Source of the DNA: Tunturiibacter empetritectus | Lineage (GTDB): Bacteria; Acidobacteriota; Terriglobia; Terriglobales; Acidobacteriaceae | Direction of reading: 5' to 3' | Length of the DNA: 64,000 bases | NCBI RefSeq assembly: GCF_013410875.1 | Contig: NZ_JACCCU010000001.1 | Coordinates: 2,356,001 to 2,420,000 of the forward strand | In this document: piece after piece, positions 37,254 through 45,670 of the stretch | Layout: every line of letters starts with the position of its first letter | How positions within the stretch are numbered: position 1 is the first letter of the stretch | Position numbers and translations under genes: made by a program | The notes under the pieces: model-generated | Told to the model about the DNA's origin: nothing | What the model saw: only the letters and a program-made list of their open reading frames with translations | Database searches by the model: none

Positions 37254-38306
37254 ATGATGTTAGGGCTCCGCAAAACCGTTGTTTTCCTTGCTTCTTTGAG
37301 CAGCACTGTGATGGCGCAGACGACGCTGCATACCACTACGACTCTGGTGGTTGTTCCGACTCTTGTGCAGACGCCGGACAAAGATCTGGTGTACTCGCTT
37401 CGGGCGGAAGATTTTGTGCTGACCGACAATGGAGTTCCGCAGAAGGTGACGCTGGAGGAGGAGACGAGGCGGCCGCTGTCGCTGGTGGTGCTGATGCAGA
37501 CGGGCGGAGATGCTCGGGGGCAGTTTTCGAGTTATGCGCATCTCGACACGATGATTGCTTCGCTGCTGGGCGAAGCTCCGAACGAGGTGTCGATTGTGAA
37601 CTTCGATAGTCAGCCGGAGGCGGCTTCGCCTTTTACAACAAACGTTGCGGAGTGGGGCGATGCGATCGATCATCCTGATGTGGGGGATCGAGGAGCTGCG
37701 ATCTTCGACAGCATCGCATATGGACTTGATTTGTTACAGAAGCGCCCTACGTACAATCGTCGCGCCATTCTATTGCTGAGCCAGGGGCACGATGTGGGGA
37801 GCAAGACTCCGTTGAAGGATGTTGTGCGGGAGCTGGGCGAGACAAATACCGCGATCTACAGCGTCACGTTTTCAGCGGAGAAGACGGCCCTACGACAGGA
37901 GTTAAAGGAACCAGGGCCCAAGACAAAACCGATTGCTGTTGGGAATGTAACACCGCCTACAGTTGGAACTTATCCAAAAGGAGGAGATACGGGAAGCCCC
38001 GCGGAGTTGATTGCTTACTTCAACCTGAGCGAGCCACTGCGTTTGATCCTCGGTGCGATGAGCAAGAATACTTCGGCTGAGGTTGCAACGTTGTCCGGGG
38101 GCGAGTGGAGCAGCTTTGACAATGCGCAGGAGTTGACGCAGGATCTTGGCGTTTTGACGAATCATCTTCATAACAGCTACGTACTCAGCTTTACACCGAC
38201 TTCTTCGGAGCCGGGGCTGCATACGATCAAGGTGCGGCTGGGTCATCATCCGGAGCTGCTGGTGTCGGCGCGGAGCAATTATTGGGCGTCTGAGCCGTCG
38301 AGATGA
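37254..38306 (+). CDS. Secreted VWFA-related protein
   Basis: 350 residues with a signal peptide (VMA-QT, about residue 21). The layout LVYSLRAEDFVLTDNGVPQKV, then a vWA core with LSLVVLMQTGG in place of the DxSGS motif, matches the VWFA-related domain typical of Acidobacteria. RRAILLLSQGHDVGSKT forms the central strand and loop. The region HNSYVLSFTPTSSEPGLHTIKV near the C-terminus is the conserved closing part. Secreted or periplasmic, function unknown. Confidence 0.8.
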   Translation: MMLGLRKTVVFLASLSSTVMAQTTLHTTTTLVVVPTLVQTPDKDLVYSLRAEDFVLTDNGVPQKVTLEEETRRPLSLVVLMQTGGDARGQFSSYAHLDTMIASLLGEAPNEVSIVNFDSQPEAASPFTTNVAEWGDAIDHPDVGDRGAAIFDSIAYGLDLLQKRPTYNRRAILLLSQGHDVGSKTPLKDVVRELGETNTAIYSVTFSAEKTALRQELKEPGPKTKPIAVGNVTPPTVGTYPKGGDTGSPAELIAYFNLSEPLRLILGAMSKNTSAEVATLSGGEWSSFDNAQELTQDLGVLTNHLHNSYVLSFTPTSSEPGLHTIKVRLGHHPELLVSARSNYWASEPSR

Positions 38307-38626
38307 CGGTCTCTGTGGGGGAGCGAAACTTTGGATGCTTAGGTTGGAAGGTTCGAACGGTATGGGTGGGTGGACTGTGTCGGGATCCTTCACTCCGTTC
38401 AGGATGACTGCGAAGAGCAGGCAACAACAAAGGCAACGTCAACAACAACGGCAATAGCAAAAGCAAGTACGGGTCTTGACGGATACAGCAGCGCGAATCG
38501 GTCCGCTGCAACCGAGAGTTGTGGCCGCAAATCCGCTGCGCTGTTCACGGTGAGACTGTGAACAGCTTCGGTCGAGATGACGTGTTTTCGGGTGTGGGAG
38601 GAGAACAGATCCCGTGAAGGACGACT
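38307..38626. repeat. Intergenic stretch with CAA-rich tract and conserved hairpin, copy 2
   Basis: 320 bases between convergent genes, without a gene. A low-complexity CAA/GCAA-rich tract runs from about 38415 to 38470. At 38540-38566 lies GCTGTTCAC, 9-base loop, GTGAACAGC, inside the same CCGCTGCGC...GCTTCGGTCGA block as at 35791. One base pair differs on both sides (C-G to T-A), keeping the stem perfect. Confidence 0.6.
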
Positions 38627-41032
38627 CTAGTTGCCGCCGATGCGGATCTTCAGGCCGGCGCGGATGGTGAAGGGCAGGCCGGGATAGCCGATGGGGCCGA
38701 TGTGTTGCTGGCCGAGAAGATTGTCGAGTTGGGTGAAGACTGTTACGTGGCGGGTGGCGCTGAAGAGAAGGTTGAGATCGAGCTTGGCATAGCCGAAGTC
38801 GAGATTCTGGTTGGGGAGGAGGAGCGTGTTGTCTCCGTTGCGATCGTTGTGGAGTTGAAAGGTGGAGTCGTCGCTGCGGCTGGCGAGCGCGCCTTTGATG
38901 GCGGCGGAGAATCTGCTGGCGGAGTATTGAACAGCGAAGAAGCCGGTGCTGGGCGGACGGTTGAAGGGGCGATTGCCAACGATGGGAGAGAGAGCTCCGA
39001 TGGGGATGCCGGGGAGGTCGGGGTTGAAGGCGGGGGCGACGTTGTCGGAGGTGAAGGACTGCTCGACCAGTGAGGCGAGGTAGGTATAGCCGCCGCGCAG
39101 GAAGAGGTGCGTGAGGGGCTGGTACTGGAGCTCGAGCTCGAGGCCCTGGGTGCGGTAGGCGAGGGAGTTCAGCGAGGCGTCGGGGACTTGCAGGGCGATG
39201 TTGGCGGGGATGTTGAAGTACTGCTCCAGGCCGTTGGGGGCGAGGCGCTCGAACTGATGGCTGGACTGGTTGTGAAAGTAGCCGGCTTTGAGGATGAGTT
39301 TCTGGTTGAGGATGTTCTGGTCCACGGCGAGGTCGAAGGTGCGGGAACGCTGGGCGGCGAGAGGGCGGATGTTGTAGGTGGCGATGGCGGATTGGTTGGC
39401 GGTTTGTGCGAGAAGCGTGTCGAGGCTGGTGAACTGGTCTTCGAGGGTTGGCTCCTGTACGCCGGTGGCGATGTTGGCGCGGATGCTGGTGCCGTGGAAG
39501 GGACGGTGGCCGGGGAGGACGGGGACGTAGGTGAGGCCGAGACGCGGGGTTCCGGCGGTGCCGTAGAGGTGGTTGCGCTCGATGGCTCCGCCGAAGGAGT
39601 AGAAGAGGCGGTGATGGAGGTCGCCCTGGAGTTGAAGGGTGTAGAGGAAGTTGGTGCGCTGGGCCTGCTGGTTGAAGCCGGTGGTGGGGTTATAGAGGCG
39701 GCCACGCTCGTCTTCGTAGTGGAAACTGAAGAGGAGGGCGATGCGGTAGGGGAGGGTGTAGTCGGTCTGGTAGTAGAGCTCGTCGCGGTTGTGGACGTTG
39801 TCGAGGGTTGGAGAGAGAAAGGCTGCCTGGCCGGTGACGGTGTAGCCGTTGGCTCCACGGAGGGTGACGAGGTTACCGTAGGTGATGGTGTCGGGTGATT
39901 GGTCGAACTGCTGCTCTTGCTCGCGCTTGCGAGCGATGCCGTAGCGGGCGAGGTTGTGCCAGTTCCCTGCCAGGATGTTTTCGATAGTGATGCCGGAGTA
40001 GAGATCCTGATCGGATTGCTTGCCGGAGGCGGAGATGCCGTAGATGTCGTGCGCCTGGGGGAGGCCGGCGGCGGAGTCGGCATTACGGAGAGTGAAGCGG
40101 GCGGTGGTGTTGGTGAGGATGGTGTAGCCGATGTTGGCGGTGCTGGTGACGAGGTGGAACTGGTCGCGCGGGAGGGCGTTGGAGGTGTTGAGGCGGCTGA
40201 AGGCGGCCTGGTAGTCGAGCCTTTTGTAGGTGCCGGAGAGGATGGCTTCGTTGCGGTAGGTGCGGAGGTTTCCGGCGTCGCCGGTGTAGTCGAGTGTGGG
40301 GCGAAGGAAGTTGCTACGGGTGGTGCCGAGGCTGACGATGGAGGCTTCGGCTCCGGTGCCTTCGAGGGCGCTGTTGGCTCCGCGATAGATCTCGGGGCCG
40401 CTGAGGGCGGTGGTGGCGAGGGAGCTAAAGTCGAAGGGGCCACCGATGTTGGTGGCGGGGATGCCGTCGATGAGGATCTTGTTGGCGTCTGGACTGCCGC
40501 CGCGGAGGTAGAGCTCGATGGGGCCGCCGGCCTGGCCGGTCTGGATAACGTTGGTGCCGGGGGCCTGGCGGAGATCGTTGAGGAGATTGATCTGGGTTTC
40601 GAGGACTTGCTTCGGGATGAGTGTGATGGCTGCGGGGACTTGCTGGATTGGCGTGGGGATGGCGGTGGAGGTGCTGGCGAGTTGCGGGGTGACGGTGGCG
40701 TACTCGAGGACGATGTTGCGACTGACGACGGCGATGCGGCCGCCGTAGAAGGCGTCGCCAATGCTGGGGGTGAAGGGCGAGGCGGAGGTGAGGAGGACGA
40801 AGCGGCCGGGGAGTCCGCTGCGGAGCTCGTAGGTGCCGTCCATGAGGGAGAAGGTGAAGGCGACGACGCGGCTGCCCTGGATGAGCTGGATGCGGGCGTT
40901 GCCTAGGGGGAGGCCGAGGGGAGTGGTGACTTTACCTCTAACTACTACGGCGCGGGCGGGTGGGGTGAGGAGGAGTGCGGCGGCGAGGGCGAGGAGGAGG
41001 CTGATCGCGCTGCGGGGCGCCGGGGTTTGCAT
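38627..41032 (-). CDS. TonB-dependent outer membrane receptor
   Basis: 801 residues. A signal peptide (ARA-VV, about residue 28) is followed by a short carboxypeptidase-regulatory-like domain (about 30-105), a plug domain (about 125-235, with LRQAPGTNVIQTGQAGGPIELYLRGG and ILIDGIPATNIGGPFDFSS) and a beta-barrel of about 550 residues ending in phenylalanine-poor RIGGN. It should take up a large substrate, TonB-driven. The carbohydrate or cobalamin type cannot be told. A secondary structural cue is the plug/barrel length, normal for siderophore-size receptors. A half copy of the dispersed repeat lies upstream. Confidence 0.85.
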   Translation of the reverse strand: MQTPAPRSAISLLLALAAALLLTPPARAVVVRGKVTTPLGLPLGNARIQLIQGSRVVAFTFSLMDGTYELRSGLPGRFVLLTSASPFTPSIGDAFYGGRIAVVSRNIVLEYATVTPQLASTSTAIPTPIQQVPAAITLIPKQVLETQINLLNDLRQAPGTNVIQTGQAGGPIELYLRGGSPDANKILIDGIPATNIGGPFDFSSLATTALSGPEIYRGANSALEGTGAEASIVSLGTTRSNFLRPTLDYTGDAGNLRTYRNEAILSGTYKRLDYQAAFSRLNTSNALPRDQFHLVTSTANIGYTILTNTTARFTLRNADSAAGLPQAHDIYGISASGKQSDQDLYSGITIENILAGNWHNLARYGIARKREQEQQFDQSPDTITYGNLVTLRGANGYTVTGQAAFLSPTLDNVHNRDELYYQTDYTLPYRIALLFSFHYEDERGRLYNPTTGFNQQAQRTNFLYTLQLQGDLHHRLFYSFGGAIERNHLYGTAGTPRLGLTYVPVLPGHRPFHGTSIRANIATGVQEPTLEDQFTSLDTLLAQTANQSAIATYNIRPLAAQRSRTFDLAVDQNILNQKLILKAGYFHNQSSHQFERLAPNGLEQYFNIPANIALQVPDASLNSLAYRTQGLELELQYQPLTHLFLRGGYTYLASLVEQSFTSDNVAPAFNPDLPGIPIGALSPIVGNRPFNRPPSTGFFAVQYSASRFSAAIKGALASRSDDSTFQLHNDRNGDNTLLLPNQNLDFGYAKLDLNLLFSATRHVTVFTQLDNLLGQQHIGPIGYPGLPFTIRAGLKIRIGGN

Positions 41033-41053
41033 GGTTTGATTGTAAGTGCGTGA

Positions 41054-41150
41054 GTCCTGCCGGACGGGCCCACTTCGCGTGGGGCGGTCACTTCGTGACT
41101 TGTATACCTTGTTTGGGCGAGGCTTGCTGCTTCGGTCCTCCCGTTGGTCG
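41054..41150 (+). repeat. Palindromic dispersed element, copy 5 (left half)
   Basis: The left end GTCCTGCCGGACGGGCCC, the palindrome GGTCACTTCGTGAC and the left inner arm CTCCCGTTGGTC are present. The right half is missing. Confidence 0.75.
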
Positions 41151-41168
41151 GAAGGCTATGGGATCAGG

Positions 41169-42137
41169 TTACGGAATTAGGAGGAGTTTGCCGGTGGTGG
41201 CGCGGGACTCCAGCTCGCGATGGGCCTGAGCGGCGTCGGCCAGGGGGTAGACGTGTTCGACGCGAAGCCTGAGGGTGCCGTTAGCGATGGCGTCGAAGAC
41301 ATCCTTGGCGCGGTGTTCGAGTTCGGCGCGGGTGGCGATGTAGTCCTTGAGAGTGGGGCGAGTAACGAAGAGGGAGCCCATGGTGGAGAGGCGGATGAGG
41401 TCGAAGGGTGGGACGGCTCCGCTGGATCCGCCGAAGAGGACGAGGGTGCCGCGGGGACGCAGACATTGGAGGGATTGCTCGAAGGTGGATTTTCCGACTG
41501 AGTCGTAGACCACGGGGAGGCCCTTGTTGTTGGTTAGGGATTTGACCTTCGCGGCGAAGTCTTCTTTGGTGTAGAAGATGATCTCGTCGGCACCGGCGGC
41601 GCGAGCGAGGGTGGCTTTTTCTTCGCTGGAGACGGTGGTGAAGACGCGGGCACCGAGAGCTTTGGCCATCTGGATGAAGAGGAGGCCGGTGCCGCCTGCG
41701 CCGGCGTGGATGAGGATCTCATCGCCAGACTGAACGGGGTATGCGGAGTGGAGGAGATAGTGGGCGGTCATGCCCTGCAGGATGGCGGCTGCGGCTTGCT
41801 GGGTGGTGACGCCTTCGGGGATGGCTACGAGGCGGGCGGCGGGGGCGACGGCGAACTGGGCGTAGGTGCCGGGGATGAGGCACCAGGCTACGCGGTCGCC
41901 GGGCTTGAAGGTGGTCACGTCGGGGGCGACGGAGACGATGGTGCCGGCGGCCTCCTGGCCAAGGGTGTAGGGGAGTTTGGCGGGGTAGCGGCCCTCGCGG
42001 AAGTAGGTGTCGATGAAGTTGACGCCGGAGGCTTCGATGCGAATGAGGGCTTCGCCGGGGCCGGGGGTTGGCGTGGGTAGGTCGGTGAGGGTGAGGACGT
42101 CGGCGGAGCCGGTGGTGTGGATCTGGATGGCTTGCAT
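41169..42137 (-). CDS. NADPH:quinone oxidoreductase, zinc-independent MDR type
   Basis: About 322 residues from the ATG at 42137 (an upstream ATG at 42158 adds seven residues). Signature ASGVNFIDTYFREGRYPAKLPYTLGQEAAG and the cofactor loop GAGGTGLLFIQMAKALGA identify the zeta-crystallin/QorA group. No structural or catalytic zinc ligands are present. Two-electron or one-electron reduction of quinones with NADPH is the family reaction. It is a stand-alone gene. Confidence 0.92.
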   Translation of the reverse strand: MQAIQIHTTGSADVLTLTDLPTPTPGPGEALIRIEASGVNFIDTYFREGRYPAKLPYTLGQEAAGTIVSVAPDVTTFKPGDRVAWCLIPGTYAQFAVAPAARLVAIPEGVTTQQAAAAILQGMTAHYLLHSAYPVQSGDEILIHAGAGGTGLLFIQMAKALGARVFTTVSSEEKATLARAAGADEIIFYTKEDFAAKVKSLTNNKGLPVVYDSVGKSTFEQSLQCLRPRGTLVLFGGSSGAVPPFDLIRLSTMGSLFVTRPTLKDYIATRAELEHRAKDVFDAIANGTLRLRVEHVYPLADAAQAHRELESRATTGKLLLIP

Positions 42138-42283
42138 GGCTGGTTCAGGGTACAACATGGCGGCATAGAGAGTGGCTTTGGTTTGGGTGGCCTATTTGAA
42201 GCTCCCATATCGTTTCTTCATCTAAACTTGAGATATCAGATTCGTGGCGTCGCTTCGCCCCCTTTCCCGGCCGTTGTAACTGC

Positions 42284-43351
42284 GTGAAGAGTTTTGAGTC
42301 GAACCCTTTTGAAGAGGATGTGAAGAAGATTATGTCCAGCCGTCAGTCTTTGCCTATTGCGATTTATTATGAGCAGCCGATCTGGTTCAGGTTGTTGTTT
42401 GAGGAGTTGGATCGGCGCGGGGCGAACTACGTGAAGGTGAATGCGGTAGAGCATAGCTATGGGCCGGAGGATCATCCGGAGGAGAAGTACGCGGTTGTGC
42501 TGAACAAGATGAGCCCATCGGCGTGGAATCGTGGGCATGGAGATCAGATCTTTTACACGCTTGGGTTTCTGGAGCACCTGGAGTGCCGCGGGGTTCGCGT
42601 GGTGAACGGTGTGAAGGCTTTTCGAAGTGAGTTGTCGAAGGCGGCGCAGCTTTCGATGCTGGAGGCGCTGGGGCTTGGGTATCCGAAGGCGCGAGTGATT
42701 CATCGGGCTTCACAGGCGAGTGTTGCGGCGGAGGGTTTGCGATTCCCTGTTGTGGTGAAGCCGAATATTGGCGGCAGTGGCAGCGGCGTGGTGAAGTTCC
42801 AGACGAAGGAGCATCTGGCGGAGGCTTCGGCTACCGAGAACGGGCTGATGCTGGGGATGGATTCGACCGGGTTGGTGCAGGAGTTTGTTCCGGCGCGCGG
42901 GTCGTACATCGTTCGGGTCGAGGTTTTGAACGGGAAGTATTTGTACGCGATCAAGATACATATTACCGGCGAGACGTTTGACCTTTGCCCGGCGGATATC
43001 TGCAAGACACCGTTGGGAGTGGAGTTGGAGCGTGCGGCTTGCCCGATCGATGCGGCTAAGGATGGGCTGGCGGTAGAGGCCTTTGACGCGCCGCCTGAGG
43101 TGATCGAAGAGGTGGAGCGGTTGATGGCGGCTGCGGGAATCGAGCTTGGTGGTGTGGAGTTTATGGTGGATGATCGCGACGGTGTGAGAATGTACTACGA
43201 CATCAATGCGCTCTCGAACTTTGTGGCGGATGGACAGAAGGTTGTGGGGTTCGATCCATTTGTGAAGCTGGCAGATTGGCTGGAGGAGGAGGCTCGGATC
43301 GTAAATGAGCGCCGGGCTGGTGTGCCGGAACTGACGGGAGCGCGGCGTTGA
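42284..43351 (+). CDS. ATP-grasp family ligase-like protein
   Basis: 355 residues if the GTG at 42284 is used. The ATG at 42332 with AGAAG upstream is an alternative that trims 16 residues. A pre-ATP-grasp domain (about 20-125, PIAIYYEQPIWFRLLFEEL) is followed by VVKPNIGGSGSGVVKF (glycine-rich loop), AIKIHI and the Mg-binding DINALSNFVADG near residue 320. This resembles RimK/glutathione-synthetase-type ligases that make amide bonds with an acyl phosphate intermediate. The stop overlaps the next gene (TTGA), so it is coupled to the luciferase-like oxidoreductase. Substrates are unknown. Confidence 0.8.
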   Translation: MKSFESNPFEEDVKKIMSSRQSLPIAIYYEQPIWFRLLFEELDRRGANYVKVNAVEHSYGPEDHPEEKYAVVLNKMSPSAWNRGHGDQIFYTLGFLEHLECRGVRVVNGVKAFRSELSKAAQLSMLEALGLGYPKARVIHRASQASVAAEGLRFPVVVKPNIGGSGSGVVKFQTKEHLAEASATENGLMLGMDSTGLVQEFVPARGSYIVRVEVLNGKYLYAIKIHITGETFDLCPADICKTPLGVELERAACPIDAAKDGLAVEAFDAPPEVIEEVERLMAAAGIELGGVEFMVDDRDGVRMYYDINALSNFVADGQKVVGFDPFVKLADWLEEEARIVNERRAGVPELTGARR

Positions 43352-44448
43352 GTACAGAGACAGGGAGCACAAAGGTAGGGGGCACAAAGGCGGGGAGCAT
43401 AAAGACGAGGATGCGGTACGGCTTCTGGTTGCCGGTGTTTGGTGGGTGGCTGCGCAACGTCGACGACGAGAAGATGGAGGCCAGCTGGGAGTATGTGCGC
43501 GACCTGGCCAAGAAGGCCGAGACAATTGGATACGATCTGACTCTGATTGCGGAGTTGAACCTGAATGACATCAAGGGTGTGGATGCTCCTTCGCTCGATG
43601 CGTGGTCGACGACGGCGGCGCTGGCTGCGGTGACGGAGCGGCTGGAGCTGATGGTTGCAGTGCGGCCCACGTTTCATAATCCGGCGCTGCTGTCCAAGCA
43701 GGCGGCTTCGATCGATCAGATGTCGCATGGGCGGCTGACTCTGAACGTGGTTTCGAGCTGGTGGAAGGATGAGGCGACGAAGTATGGAGTCCACTTCGAC
43801 GAGCATGACGATCGGTATGCGCGGACTTCGGAGTGGCTGGATGTGGTGGATGGATGCTGGAAGACGCAGGGGTTTTCTTATAAAGGCAACTACTACGACG
43901 TGCGGGAGAATGTGCTTTCGCCGAAGCCAGTGAGCAAGCCGCGGCCTACGTTGTATGCGGGTGGCGAGTCGGAGACGGCGAAGAATCTGATTGCGGCGAA
44001 GTGCGATGCGTACCTGATGCATGGCGATGCTCCGGAGGCTGTGGGGAAGAAGATCACCGATATGAAACAGCGGCGCGAGAGGCTGGGGCTGGGGCCGATG
44101 ACGTTCGGCGTGGCGGGGTATGCGGTGGTGCGGGACTCGGAGGCGGATGCGCTGCGCGAGGTGGAACGGATTACGGATGTGAAGCAGTCGGCGCGTGGGT
44201 ATGCGAACTATGAGCAGTGGGTGACGGGGTCGAATCTGCAGACGGAGATCTCGTTGAAGGATTATTCGGTGTCGAATCGCGGGCTGCGGTGCGGGTTTGT
44301 GGGAACGCCGGAGCAGGTGTCGGAGCGGATGGAGGAGTTTGCCGCGGTGGGGGTGGATCTGGTGCTGCTGCAGTCGAGCCCACAGGCGGAGGAGATGGAG
44401 CGGTTTGGGGCGCAGGTGATCGGCGGCAAGGCAGAGGCGGCGGTTTAG
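43348..44448 (+). CDS. Luciferase-like (LLM) flavin-dependent monooxygenase
   Basis: 366 residues from a TTG overlapping the previous stop; the first conserved residue is at the ATG at 43411, which is the alternative start. The barrel shows RYGFWLPVFGGW, HFDEHDDRYARTSEWLDVVD and SPQAEEMERFG, close to the SsuD/alkanesulfonate monooxygenase-like subgroup. It uses FMNH2 from a separate reductase. The first 20 codons are three 5-residue repeats (GSTKV, GGTKA, GSIKT) encoded by a 15-base imperfect tandem repeat. Coupled with the ATP-grasp gene, it may act on the same pathway. Confidence 0.87.
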   Translation: MSTETGSTKVGGTKAGSIKTRMRYGFWLPVFGGWLRNVDDEKMEASWEYVRDLAKKAETIGYDLTLIAELNLNDIKGVDAPSLDAWSTTAALAAVTERLELMVAVRPTFHNPALLSKQAASIDQMSHGRLTLNVVSSWWKDEATKYGVHFDEHDDRYARTSEWLDVVDGCWKTQGFSYKGNYYDVRENVLSPKPVSKPRPTLYAGGESETAKNLIAAKCDAYLMHGDAPEAVGKKITDMKQRRERLGLGPMTFGVAGYAVVRDSEADALREVERITDVKQSARGYANYEQWVTGSNLQTEISLKDYSVSNRGLRCGFVGTPEQVSERMEEFAAVGVDLVLLQSSPQAEEMERFGAQVIGGKAEAAV

Positions 44449-44528
44449 TTTTTGAGAATGGCGACGGCGATGTACCGGGAAGGCTAATTCTCTTTCAGGC
44501 AGATGAGTGGCGGCTGATTTTGCGCAGA

Positions 44529-44880
44529 GTTGTGCTCTTGCCATGCCTTCATACGCCAGGTCGCACAGCCCTTCGTGTGCCCGGGCGTCAGATGCGCAAT
44601 CAGCACAACCGTGAATCCGGGATACAGGCTGGGAAAAAGTGCTGTGTATCCGACGATGGCGCAAGACTATGAGCTGACATTTCGGATGATGAAGTCACTG
44701 CCTTGCGATGTGTTTCTGGGAGCCCATGGGAACTATTTTGATTTGAAAGAGATGTTCGCGAAGTCGAAGGTGGGAGATGTAAACGCATTTGTCGATCCTG
44801 CGGGATATAGGGCCTATGTTGATAAGCGAGAGAGGGCATTTCGAGCAGAGTTGGCGAGACAATCAGGAAACGGGTCTTAA
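44529..44880 (+). pseudogene. Subclass B3 metallo-beta-lactamase remnant with inverted internal segment
   Basis: The C-terminal third is clear from 44610: VNPGYRL, then PTMAQDYELTFRMMKSLPCDVFLGAHGNYFDLK and FVDPAGYRAYVDKRERAFRAEL, all B3-type. Just upstream the zinc-ligand region is present only on the minus strand: reverse complement of 44600-44556 reads IAHLTPGHTKGCATW. The segment lies between GTTGTGCT (44529-44536) and AGCACAAC (44602-44609). Reinverting it restores HLTPGHTKGCATWRMK ahead of HGKS and TTVNPGY, though with a frame change and a small deletion. The N-terminal half with the HxHxDH site is absent. Non-functional. Confidence 0.75.
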
Positions 44881-44998
44881 TTTGAAATGGCTCTGAAAGG
44901 GTATAGCCGGGCTGGACTTCAGGCATTAGAATTAAGCAGAATTTTGCACATGCGGATTTTTGCAATGGGGAGATCCGTGGGATGGTTGAGGCTAAACA

Positions 44999-45568
44999 GT
45001 GAATGAATGGGCACGTGGAGGAAGAGGAGCGGCAGTGGGGCGTGGTTTGCTCCTCGCTGGGATGGTGGTACTGATCGAGGGATGTCATTCGGGACCCCAA
45101 AGCGATGCTCTTCTGAATGCTCTTACGAGCCAGGCACAAGCGAAGACGCTGGGGCCGAATCATTTAGCGGCGGAGGGTGCGGCCGCAATTGTGGAGACGT
45201 GTGGGAAGCAATCCTTCGAAAATGCGCGCAACGGGTTGATCGTGAGCCAGACGGGATTGCATGAGGATATCTTTGGGATGCGCAGCCGTACGTCGTACGT
45301 CTCCATTGCATTCAGCCTGGACGATGCGCTGCGGCTTGAGGATGTGCTGCGGAAGAAGTTGAACGAAAACCCGCAACCCTCTGCAGAGCAGGAGTGTGTT
45401 CAGCAGTTTGTGGGATACCTGGAGGCGTTGACCGATCCGATGGTCGAGCAAGACAAACTGGCCAAGGATCTGGATGCTGCGGCGTTCAAGGACTCGACCA
45501 GGGAGGCGCAGGAAGAGTTGAAGAGAGAGCAGCAGAAGGTGCCGCCTGCACCGTCCGGAAGCAAATAA
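44999..45568 (+). CDS. Putative lipoprotein
   Basis: 189 residues from a GTG. The N-terminus LLLAGMVVLIEGCHSGP resembles a lipoprotein signal with Cys29, though Glu at -2 is unusual. The mature part is helical, rich in Ala, Leu, Glu and Gln, with a two-cysteine set (TCGKQ and QECVQQ). The C-terminus ends KVPPAPSGSK. No family recognised. It stands alone between a decayed lactamase and an acyltransferase. 44881-44998 upstream shows nothing more. Confidence 0.55.
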   Translation: MNEWARGGRGAAVGRGLLLAGMVVLIEGCHSGPQSDALLNALTSQAQAKTLGPNHLAAEGAAAIVETCGKQSFENARNGLIVSQTGLHEDIFGMRSRTSYVSIAFSLDDALRLEDVLRKKLNENPQPSAEQECVQQFVGYLEALTDPMVEQDKLAKDLDAAAFKDSTREAQEELKREQQKVPPAPSGSK

Positions 45569-45670
45569 GGCTCAGGCATTTTGCTAAGATGGGGGTGGAG
45601 CAGCATCGGTTCCGCATGCCTCTCTAGCCTCCGACTGAACAGGATCAGCTTGCCGATCAACTCCAGCGCC

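Noticed and set aside
39169..40761. 530-codon minus-strand open frame rich in Ser, Pro and Thr
   Set aside because: It overlaps the TonB receptor in another frame and has only GC-driven low-complexity composition; the receptor frame has clear domains.
43195..44664. 489-codon minus-strand open frame over the luciferase-like gene
   Set aside because: Arg/His/Leu-rich antisense shadow with no domain.
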